From the NCBI GenBank assembly GCA_964526635.1, contig CAZGLR010000056.1, positions 1-21,554 on the forward strand: 21,554 nt of DNA, given 5' to 3'. Source of the stretch: CAZGLR01 sp964526635. GTDB taxonomy: Bacteria; Zixibacteria; MSB-5A5; GN15; JAAZOE01. The notes under the pieces are model-generated. The model saw only the letters and a list, made by a program, of their open reading frames with translations, had not been told where the DNA came from and did no database searches. This document shows, in pieces, positions 1-6,805 of this stretch. The position numbers and the translations under genes were made by a program. Within the stretch, counting starts at the first letter, position 1, and the number at the start of each line of letters is the position of its first letter.

Positions 1-375
1 AACAACTGCAGTCCATATGCCGCCCATATCAGTAATCTTGAGCCGATTAAGAATAAGAGCCGCCTTGTTGTCACCGATGCGATCCGGCTGCAGTACCACA
101 ATGGTCCCGGTTTCGACGGCCGCTATATCGATGTCTATGGCGGTATTATTATGTCCATTGATCCGGTGGCCAACGATGTCATCAGTCTTGAGATAATCGA
201 GGAATACCGGCGCCGCGCGGGGAACAAGAGCCTGGTCGACGAGGGCCGCCCGGTCAAGTACCTGGTCGAAGCTGAAAAACTGGGATTGGGTACAGCCGAT
301 CGGAGCAAAATAGATGTGACCGTTGCCACTGTCGAGTCCGGCGGAAAGATTACGCGCTCGAAGGAGTTGTTCTGA
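1..375 (+). CDS. DUF362 family protein, C-terminal part only (5' end outside window)
   Basis: The reading frame is open from base 1 to a TGA at 373-375, so the beginning of the gene lies upstream of the window. The visible 124 residues contain an NNCSPY turn near the start, a segment that reads as a conserved strand and turn (LVVTDAIR, then a Gly-rich stretch ending in GGIIM), and a DPVANDVISLEIIEEYR helix. This pattern is typical of the end of DUF362 (domain of unknown function) proteins, whose biochemical role is not established and which often occur beside ferredoxins. The stop codon overlaps the start of the next gene by one base (TGATG), which suggests translational coupling with the radical SAM gene. 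A second DUF362 gene lies at 5324-6286 on the other strand. Whether this copy also has a Tat signal cannot be seen. Family call is fairly confident; function is unknown. Confidence 0.75.
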   Translation, partial: NNCSPYAAHISNLEPIKNKSRLVVTDAIRLQYHNGPGFDGRYIDVYGGIIMSIDPVANDVISLEIIEEYRRRAGNKSLVDEGRPVKYLVEAEKLGLGTADRSKIDVTVATVESGGKITRSKELF

Positions 376-1514
376 TGGATCGACGCGGTTTTCTCAGATG
401 TGTCGGCTGTGGCGCGGCGGTCGTCTCGGCTGCCCATAGCGGAATACTACCGGGAGTCCTGGGCGGAGTGCAAAATGCTTTCGCCTTCTCCCGAACAAAT
501 AAACTGTCCTCGGTTGAGGCGCGACATTATGTCAAACTCGATGGGGGCGGGATCGAATGCCGCCTGTGTCCGCGGCGGTGCCGTATTACCGATGTCGAAC
601 GCGGCTATTGCGGTGTGCGGGAAAATCGAAGAGATACGTATTATACCCTGATCTATGGCCGGCCCTGTGCGATACATGTTGATCCGATCGAAAAGAAGCC
701 CTTGTATCATTTCCGTCCCGGAATCACCGCGCTTTCTCTGGCGACAGCCGGCTGCAACGTGAATTGCAAATGCTGCCAGAACTGGGAGATTTCGCAATCG
801 CGTCCGGAACAAACCAGCAACTTCGATCTGCCCCCGGGCGAGGCTGTCGCTCTCTGCAAACAGCACAACATCCCGTCGATTGCCTATACCTATAGCGAAC
901 CGACTGTTTTTTACGAATACATGTATGATATCGCTGAAATGGGACACAGGCAGGGTATCGCCTCGGTCATGATCACCGGCGGATATATCGAAGAGAAGCC
1001 ACTGATTGAGTTATTGCCACATCTCGACGCCGTCAAAATCGATCTCAAGGCCATCCGCCCGGACTATTACAAAGACTTTGTCGATGGCGAACTGCAACCG
1101 GTTCTCGATACGATCGTTCGCATCAAAAACGCCGGGACATGGCTCGAACTGGTGTATCTGGTGATTCCGACTATCAACGATACCGATGAGGAATTCCGCG
1201 AACTGGCCGTATGGATAAAAAATCATGTCGGCGATGATGTCCCGCTGCACTTTTCACGATTCCATCCGCAATATCTGCTCAACCATCTGCCACCCACGCC
1301 GCTGGCCACGCTGGAACGAGCATATGATATCTGTCGGGCCGAGGGATTGAAATTCGTGTATCTGGGTAACATCCCCGGTCATGCCGCCGAATCGACCTAT
1401 TGTCCCGGTTGCGGTCACATGCTTATCGAACGGACAGGATTCAGTATCAGACAGATGAATATCTCTTCCGGCAGGTGCCCGTCGTGTCAGATTTCAATTC
1501 CGGGTGTATTTTAA
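375..1514 (+). CDS. amrS: AmmeMemoRadiSam-type radical SAM enzyme with Tat-like N-terminus
   Basis: This 379-residue protein has the radical SAM signature CX3CX2C at Cys127, Cys131 and Cys134 (CNVNCKCC), which would hold the [4Fe-4S] cluster that cleaves S-adenosylmethionine. Ahead of it is the family-typical cysteine set Cys62, Cys65, Cys69 and Cys79 (CRLCPRRC...GYCGVR). At the C-terminus is a zinc-ribbon-like CPGCG...CPSC pair. Together these match the AmrS/PflA-like group linked to AMMECR1 and Memo proteins. The substrate of that group is not established, and no AMMECR1 or Memo gene is visible here. The N-terminus MDRRGFLRC followed by an Ala/Val/Gly-rich segment looks like a twin-arginine signal, which is odd for an enzyme needing cytoplasmic SAM and reductant. 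The start is fixed by the one-base overlap with the preceding DUF362 gene. The next gene begins 3 bases after the stop, so the three genes look like one operon. Confidence 0.88.
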   Translation: MDRRGFLRCVGCGAAVVSAAHSGILPGVLGGVQNAFAFSRTNKLSSVEARHYVKLDGGGIECRLCPRRCRITDVERGYCGVRENRRDTYYTLIYGRPCAIHVDPIEKKPLYHFRPGITALSLATAGCNVNCKCCQNWEISQSRPEQTSNFDLPPGEAVALCKQHNIPSIAYTYSEPTVFYEYMYDIAEMGHRQGIASVMITGGYIEEKPLIELLPHLDAVKIDLKAIRPDYYKDFVDGELQPVLDTIVRIKNAGTWLELVYLVIPTINDTDEEFRELAVWIKNHVGDDVPLHFSRFHPQYLLNHLPPTPLATLERAYDICRAEGLKFVYLGNIPGHAAESTYCPGCGHMLIERTGFSIRQMNISSGRCPSCQISIPGVF

Positions 1515-1517
1515 CCG

Positions 1518-3653
1518 ATGCGCCGCCTGGGATTCATCCTCGGATTCTACTCGATTATTGCGCAGGTGCTGATTCTGCGGGATATTATGTCAACCTTCTC
1601 CGGGTCGGAGATTCTGCTGAGCATCGGTTTATTCGGCTGGATGATCGCGGTGGCACTGGGAGCGTATTCAGCGGGGAAGTCACAGTTTTTTTCGATTCTT
1701 GAGATGATGTGCGCCGGTACCCTCCTGCTTCCGGGCATACTCATTTTGTTGAGATTGTCGCCTATGGCTATCGTTTCTCTTCCCGGAGAGGCAATTCCAA
1801 TAACCAAGGCCGCGGCTCTTTCGGTGGTGGCCACCGCGCTTCCGGGATTTATTTCCGGATACCTGTTTACGGCCATCTCCAGAGTTGGCTGGAATGCATC
1901 ACACGCAATTGCTCAGACATATCTGTTTGAGGGCCTGGGTGCGGCAGTTGGTGGGGTCGCTATAACGTTACTGGCCGGATCGATGCTCTCGACCCTGACA
2001 ATAGCATTTTTGCTTCCGGTAGTTGTTATCCCCGCGATGTTTGTAAGAGATAAGTATAATCATCTATTCTGGATGGCTCCTCTCGGTATTGTGGCAGGAA
2101 TAACTTTCATCATCCTGGTGCCACGGCTCGAAGCCGGCATCGCCGCAGTCAGATATGAACCGTTTCAAATCATAGATTCTTTTGATACGCCCTATAGTCA
2201 CCAGACGGTCCTGTGGAATTACCATCAGACTACGATTATGACAGATAATCGTGTTGAGTTAACTGAACCTGATTTAAATACGATCGAAGATTTGACTATC
2301 TGGCCATTGTTATATAATCCGGATGCACATAACATCTTGATAACCGGCCCGCCACGGCAGCTCAATGAGACTATTCGAAAAAAAGCCGGAGTCGAAGTAC
2401 ATTTTCTTGATCCCAGACCACGGCTGGACAGATTTATCCGGGAACTTAATCCAGCGATGCAAACCAGCATTATTAGAAGGGATCCTGTCTCCTATTTTCG
2501 AGGTGATGTGAAAAGCCTGTATGATGTCATTATTATAAATGGAGACAGCCCCGGGACGTTTTCAACGGCCAGTGTATATTCAAGAGAGACGTTATCGGAT
2601 GTCGTTCGACATATAAGTCCATCCGGAGTACTTATAATCCGTTTACCGTCCAATTCAGATTACCAAGTTCGAGGACTAAAAACCAAAATTGCTTTTCGTA
2701 TCTATCAGACAACCAAAAGTGTCTTTCCGAATGTTGCAATCCTCACAGGAGATTCCGATCTAATTGTTGCATCTACCAACAGGGAACTTCCGATAGACAG
2801 CCGTATTTTGAAAACTCGGCTTGAAAGGCTCGGCGATATATGGTCAAATACTCTTCATAATCGCATTATTTCGGGATTAAACCCACTCCACCGCGATCAA
2901 CTCCTCGACGCCCTCAACCAATACGATGCCATCGCCACCATCGATCGTCCGGCTATCATCCACGATCAACTGCTTTTCGACGCCCAGCGCTATCCCACCG
3001 ATCGCAAAGTCTTGTCAGTTCTTATCGGCAAGCCATATTGGCTGATCCTGTTGCCGCTGGCCATTACGGGTTTCTGGCTGTATGCCATGCTGACCAATCG
3101 ACAAACCAATCGTTATGCTCTTTATCTCTACGCTATCGCCGGATTTCTGTCGCTGGTTATCGAACTGGTTGCCATCTATGTCTATCAGGCGACCGCCGGA
3201 TCATTGTATCGCGATATGGCAGCATTGTTCGGTATATTCATGCTGGGATTAGCGGTCGGGACCTGGAATGCCATGCGCAGCGCTTTTCGCGTTGATCTGG
3301 CGCCGCCGTCGCTGGGCCTGCTGCTGACGGCCGTCGTGTTATATACGATCACGTTTCGGGACATTAACACGATAATCCTGCTGCCGTATTATTGCTGTTT
3401 TCTTTTCGTAACGGCCCTGGCTACCGGCACACTTTTTGTCGCCGCCACCAATCGCTATTACCTCGAGGATCAGCACGCCAACCGTGGCTATGGCTATGCC
3501 GCCGAACTGGCCGGTTCAGCCGTGGCGGCATTGTGCACGGCCTCGATGCTTTTACCGGTGATCGGGGTGACATGGATATTATTTGCGACTATCGCAATGA
3601 TCATTATCAGCATTGTCGGAGCGGTTCTGACAACGGCGCGCACGATGCCCTGA
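1518..3653 (+). CDS. Polytopic membrane protein with central spermidine-synthase-like domain
   Basis: The 711-residue product has three parts. Residues 1-205 form several hydrophobic helices, including a TYLFEGLGAAVGG segment typical of fused membrane/spermidine-synthase proteins. Residues about 225-470 are soluble and read as a Rossmann-type aminopropyltransferase-like fold. Residues about 500-708 are again hydrophobic helices. In the central domain the usual Gly-rich SAM/dcSAM loop is replaced by ITGPPRQL (274-282), while the following acidic position (HFLDP, Asp298) and the YDVIIINGDSP strand (335-345) with SPSGVLII (367-374) are kept. The domain may bind a ligand without being a classical spermidine synthase. 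The start lies 3 bases after the AmrS stop with no clear Shine-Dalgarno, so coupled translation is likely. Bases about 2040-2880 are visibly AT-richer than both ends of the gene. The stop is only 3 bases from the convergent gene's stop. Substrate unknown. Confidence 0.8.
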   Translation: MRRLGFILGFYSIIAQVLILRDIMSTFSGSEILLSIGLFGWMIAVALGAYSAGKSQFFSILEMMCAGTLLLPGILILLRLSPMAIVSLPGEAIPITKAAALSVVATALPGFISGYLFTAISRVGWNASHAIAQTYLFEGLGAAVGGVAITLLAGSMLSTLTIAFLLPVVVIPAMFVRDKYNHLFWMAPLGIVAGITFIILVPRLEAGIAAVRYEPFQIIDSFDTPYSHQTVLWNYHQTTIMTDNRVELTEPDLNTIEDLTIWPLLYNPDAHNILITGPPRQLNETIRKKAGVEVHFLDPRPRLDRFIRELNPAMQTSIIRRDPVSYFRGDVKSLYDVIIINGDSPGTFSTASVYSRETLSDVVRHISPSGVLIIRLPSNSDYQVRGLKTKIAFRIYQTTKSVFPNVAILTGDSDLIVASTNRELPIDSRILKTRLERLGDIWSNTLHNRIISGLNPLHRDQLLDALNQYDAIATIDRPAIIHDQLLFDAQRYPTDRKVLSVLIGKPYWLILLPLAITGFWLYAMLTNRQTNRYALYLYAIAGFLSLVIELVAIYVYQATAGSLYRDMAALFGIFMLGLAVGTWNAMRSAFRVDLAPPSLGLLLTAVVLYTITFRDINTIILLPYYCCFLFVTALATGTLFVAATNRYYLEDQHANRGYGYAAELAGSAVAALCTASMLLPVIGVTWILFATIAMIIISIVGAVLTTARTMP

Positions 3654-3656
3654 GTA

Positions 3657-5327
3657 TCATGCCTTGCGGCGGTGACGCTCCAGCAGAATCTGATTTTCCG
3701 GTGAGCGCGATTCTCCCACTGATGTAATATACACCGCGGCATCATCGACGACCGGGCAGGCAAATTCGCAGGCGCCGCAACCGGTACAGGCCTCGGGATC
3801 AACATAGGGCCGCCGCAGTGTTACCGGTTGGCCCGCCCGATTGATGATCGTCTCCTCACGCGTGAAGATAGCCTTGGGCGACACCGGGCACCATTCTTCA
3901 CACACAATACAACTGCGCTCCATAGCCCACGGCAGGCAGCGGCCGCGATCAATAAAGGCGGTGCCGATGCGCACCGGCGGGAGATCATCGGCGCCGGTTT
4001 TCTCTTCAATGGTAAGCTCCCGAATCGCCCCGGTCGGACACACCTGTGTGCATAGCGTGCAGGTCGGTTCGCAATACCCGATGCGCGCTTTGAGAACCGG
4101 TGTCCAGAGACCCTCGAAACCGGCCTCGGCGATCGTCGGATGCAGGGCATTATTCGGGCAAACCCGCATACATTGCCCGCAGCGAATGCAGGTGTCGAGA
4201 AAATGATCTTCGCCAACCGAACCGGGCGGTCGAATGACCGCTGCCTGAGGATTGGCCTGATGGCCGGCGCCGATACGGATCAGCGGCACAAAGGCCGCCC
4301 CGGCAGCCAGCGACAAAATAACTTTACGCCGGGATATATCGACCTTCCGGGTCGGGGCCGGGCTGTGTTGGGTCGGAGCCATGTTGGGAAAAAACTTGAA
4401 TGACAACGATCCCTCGGGACAGGCCGCCGTGCAGTTCAGGCACATATGACATTCGGCCTGTCGCCATTTGGATCCGATGTCGGGATTATCCGCCCCCTGG
4501 CAATGCAGCAGACAGAGATTACAATGGGTGCAGGTCGCTTCCTTTTTCTCCAAACCGAAAATAGCGAAACGTGAGAAAAGCCCCAACATCGCTCCCAGCG
4601 GGCAAATCCCACGGCACCAGAAACGGGTGAACAGACGGTTCAATACCAAAACGAGGACAAAGATTGATCCTATCAGTAGCACGCCCTGGAAATGGACCGG
4701 GCGGAAATTTAGAAACCATGGCGCGATAGCATCGTAGCCGGCCTGTGCGGCTTCGCCCAGCGGCGGCCAGCCCAGGCCGGAAATCCAGCCGACAATGCCG
4801 AGAATTATGGCGTGAATGATGGGAAAAACAACCGTCCCGATCGAACGGGCCAAAAGTGACAGAGGATCCAGCAGGCCGATCTGCATAGTGCCCATAATCG
4901 CTGCGGCAACAAAGAACAGTAAAATGTAATATTTGATCCGCTGATATCTCCTGTACCGATTCGACTCAATTTTTGACCGACCTTTCCGCCCGAGCCGTTC
5001 CGAGGGAATCTCCGAGACCCAGTGATTGAGCGTTCCCATCGGGCAAATCCAGCCACAAAAGAAACGACCGATGAAGATCGTCGGTATCAAAATCACCAGC
5101 GACCATAACAACCCCTTATACAGCGTCCCTGTGGCCAGCAGGGTGCCCAATGCCGCCAGCGGATCGAATTCAAGAAACAACGATACCGGGTAGGGCAGAC
5201 GGATATCGGAGACGGATGCGCTGTCGAACGAGACGTCAAAGTTGGTTTTCAGAATCAGCCAGACAAAGAGGATAAAGAACAAAATCTGGGATACGCGCCG
5301 CAGATTTCGGGCGGCTTTGCCACTCAT
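3657..5327 (-). CDS. NapH/NapG-like fused membrane polyferredoxin, six Fe-S motifs
   Basis: This 556-residue protein begins with a NapH-like membrane part: hydrophobic helices near 12-27, 72-88, 132-150, 163-183 and 214-230, with the family motifs FCGWICPMG (90-98) and FWCRGICPLG (236-245). Two 4Fe-4S motifs follow, at Cys266/269/272/276 and Cys293/296/299/303. A Tat-like stretch (DISRRKVILSLAAGAAF, 330-346) then leads into a second ferredoxin module with clusters at Cys380/383/386/390, Cys419/423/426/430, Cys464/473/476/480 and Cys514/517/520/524. The layout reads as a NapH-like quinol-oxidising subunit joined to a NapG-like ferredoxin, which would move electrons between the quinone pool and an unknown partner. 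The start codon overlaps the stop of the DUF362 gene (ATGA), so the two are probably co-translated and functionally linked. The exact electron acceptor cannot be deduced. Confidence 0.85.
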   Translation of the reverse strand: MSGKAARNLRRVSQILFFILFVWLILKTNFDVSFDSASVSDIRLPYPVSLFLEFDPLAALGTLLATGTLYKGLLWSLVILIPTIFIGRFFCGWICPMGTLNHWVSEIPSERLGRKGRSKIESNRYRRYQRIKYYILLFFVAAAIMGTMQIGLLDPLSLLARSIGTVVFPIIHAIILGIVGWISGLGWPPLGEAAQAGYDAIAPWFLNFRPVHFQGVLLIGSIFVLVLVLNRLFTRFWCRGICPLGAMLGLFSRFAIFGLEKKEATCTHCNLCLLHCQGADNPDIGSKWRQAECHMCLNCTAACPEGSLSFKFFPNMAPTQHSPAPTRKVDISRRKVILSLAAGAAFVPLIRIGAGHQANPQAAVIRPPGSVGEDHFLDTCIRCGQCMRVCPNNALHPTIAEAGFEGLWTPVLKARIGYCEPTCTLCTQVCPTGAIRELTIEEKTGADDLPPVRIGTAFIDRGRCLPWAMERSCIVCEEWCPVSPKAIFTREETIINRAGQPVTLRRPYVDPEACTGCGACEFACPVVDDAAVYITSVGESRSPENQILLERHRRKA

Positions 5328-6286
5328 GCTGCAACCTCATGATAACCGGCGTTTTGATAATCGATCTTGCCCAGGCCGGAAGATGCCGCCAGGGCAATAT
5401 GGCCGATATCGGCGCCGTTGAGTCCCAGGAATTCGCAGGCGCGGGAATCCCCGGCAACCTGATCGGTCACACAAAGGACTGTATCAAATTGCTCGACATC
5501 ATCGAGCGATCCGCCGGTTGGACCATTGCGCATCAACACCCGCGTGGCGTCGATGACAGTGAGCGTCGGCTTGGCAAACAGAGCCAGATCGACAATAGAC
5601 TGGTCGATACTCTGATGCAATTGATTGCGCGGACCTCCGATGATGCCATAATAATTCTTCATCCCGACTGTACATTGCGACAAAACGTGATGCTTGACGA
5701 TCGGTATGTTGATGAGTTTGTCGCAATCCAGAATATGTTTGATAACCGGCCAGGCTTCAAGGAGTTTGCCGCCCAGATCGGTGGTGATGAAATCGTTTTC
5801 GCCAACCAGCTCAACGCGCGCCCCGGCTGCCTCAGCCTGTTCCCGGATACCCGATCGAATGAAGGTCCGTTGCGGATGATTACAGGTGACGTCGGTGACA
5901 ATTACCGACGCGGCCCCGGCTGACAGGCACAGGCGGACCATCTCAGCCACCAGCACAGGATTGGTGTTAGCGGCCTGTTCGGGGGTACGGTCCCAGCCAA
6001 TATTGGGTTTCAGGACAACCCGGTCGCCGCTTGATATAAAACGGCCAATACCGCCGATGCCGTCGAGCGCACCCTGCAGCGCCCGGATATGATCTTCATT
6101 CCGGCATAAGACAACCCGGGGTAATTGCGGATCGGATGCCACACTGAAATCGCTTTGAACATCAACCAGTTTTTGGTATCCGGTTGCGGCTCGATTATGG
6201 AAAAGCAGAGCCGCACCGCCCGTTATAGCGGCCAGGGCGGCAGCCTTGCCGGTGCGGCGAAGGAAATCACGGCGGTCCATGGGCAT
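5324..6286 (-). CDS. DUF362 family protein with Tat signal peptide
   Basis: The 320-residue product starts MPMDRRDFLRRTGKAAALAA, a textbook twin-arginine signal with a hydrophobic Ala/Gly-rich core to about residue 29, so the folded protein is probably exported or anchored outside the inner membrane. The mature part has the DUF362 hallmarks VVLKPNIGW, an AGAASVIVTD strand and LINIPIVKHHVLSQCTVGMKNYYG. No 4Fe-4S motif is present, unlike some relatives, which fits a partner ferredoxin encoded immediately downstream with a 4-base overlap. The frame is open upstream to 6514, but the start at 6286 is preferred because it has an AAGAGG ribosome-binding site 5 bases upstream and yields a canonical Tat signal; 6280 is an alternative. 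Activity is unknown for the family; binding of a cofactor or metal in a redox complex is an inference. Confidence 0.85.
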   Translation of the reverse strand: MPMDRRDFLRRTGKAAALAAITGGAALLFHNRAATGYQKLVDVQSDFSVASDPQLPRVVLCRNEDHIRALQGALDGIGGIGRFISSGDRVVLKPNIGWDRTPEQAANTNPVLVAEMVRLCLSAGAASVIVTDVTCNHPQRTFIRSGIREQAEAAGARVELVGENDFITTDLGGKLLEAWPVIKHILDCDKLINIPIVKHHVLSQCTVGMKNYYGIIGGPRNQLHQSIDQSIVDLALFAKPTLTVIDATRVLMRNGPTGGSLDDVEQFDTVLCVTDQVAGDSRACEFLGLNGADIGHIALAASSGLGKIDYQNAGYHEVAA

Positions 6287-6449
6287 GGGTACCTCTTTCG
6301 CTTGGAACCAGTTATCTCTAAGGTATTCATGATGGTCAGGCAATGCAATCTGTTTTAGGAGAATTCGTTTTGGGAAGTATAAATCCTTTGGGGTATTGCG
6401 GGTTTGGGTTATGCGATTTATGCAAACTTTGAACATTTCGCCGTTGTTC

Positions 6450-6479
6450 ATACTATGCACACTCTTTGCATTTTGACAA
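6450..6479 (-). promoter_or_regulatory. Possible sigma-70-type promoter for the DUF362/polyferredoxin pair
   Basis: On the minus strand, TTGTCA (6474-6479) is followed after 18 bases by TAGTAT (6450-6455). These match the -35 consensus at 5 of 6 positions and the -10 consensus at 4 of 6. It would leave a leader of about 160 bases before the start at 6286. The match is only moderate and no transcript evidence exists. Confidence 0.3.
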
Positions 6480-6705
6480 AAGACCGAATCAAAACCATTC
6501 TTACCCTCTATCAATCCGAAAATTTTGAATTATAACTATCTGATTTACAGGCAGTTATTGACAGCCATAAAATGGGGATCAGCCGGTACCACTAAGCGGG
6601 TAAAACAGTTCATGTGTGTTTTGCCGTGAAACCGGACCAATCATGGCTGAATTGCCGCTATTGCTTTCTCTAAAATGACCGAAATCTGGATAAAAAAGGG
6701 GTCTT

Positions 6706-6724
6706 AGCCGACTGTGAATCGGCT
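6706..6724. other. Small hairpin in the chemoreceptor leader
   Basis: AGCCGA and TCGGCT form a perfect 6-bp inverted repeat around a 7-base loop, about 80 bases upstream of the receptor start. No T-run follows on the plus strand, so it is not a terminator for that direction. On the minus strand a run of six T lies 8 bases away, which is too distant for a typical intrinsic terminator. It may be a leader stem or an operator, or chance. Confidence 0.3.
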
Positions 6725-6805
6725 CTCCCAAACAACCTAATGACATTGATTTCCCTCCGGGGCATCACAGATTGAAGACCCGGCACTTAGTGAGGAGGAG
6801 GCGCA

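Larger units (their letters stand above)
6287..6805. other. 519-base divergent intergenic region
   Basis: This gap separates the minus-strand DUF362 pair from the plus-strand chemoreceptor and must hold the control signals for both. A candidate minus-strand promoter lies at 6450-6479. On the plus strand TATAAC at 6531-6536 is a weak possible -10 with a poor -35 (CTATCA, 6508-6513). A TTGACA at 6558-6563 has no -10 at a normal distance. A 6-bp perfect hairpin lies at 6706-6724. The strong GGAGGAGG of the chemoreceptor is at 6793-6800. No coding frame with a ribosome-binding site, no tRNA and no recognisable riboswitch core was found. A c-di-GMP riboswitch was specifically looked for because these can precede chemoreceptors, but its conserved GCAAACC and GACGCAAAGCC elements are absent. 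Confidence 0.5.

Noticed and set aside
447..947. 166-residue open frame antisense to the radical SAM gene
   Set aside because: It lies entirely opposite a gene with clear motifs, has no ribosome-binding site and no recognisable domain; it is a reading-frame shadow.
1518..3653. Genuine spermidine synthase (speE)
   Set aside because: The Gly-rich loop is lost and the protein has two large membrane regions, so the enzyme name and symbol are not supported.
6671..6697. Flagellar sigma-28 promoter before the first chemoreceptor
   Set aside because: TAAAATGA and GGATAAAA resemble the two elements, but the spacing between them is too short for the consensus.
6600..6805. c-di-GMP (GEMM) riboswitch upstream of the chemoreceptor
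   Set aside because: Such riboswitches can precede chemoreceptors, but the conserved GCAAACC and GACGCAAAGCC elements are missing; the same negative result holds for 9060-9149.
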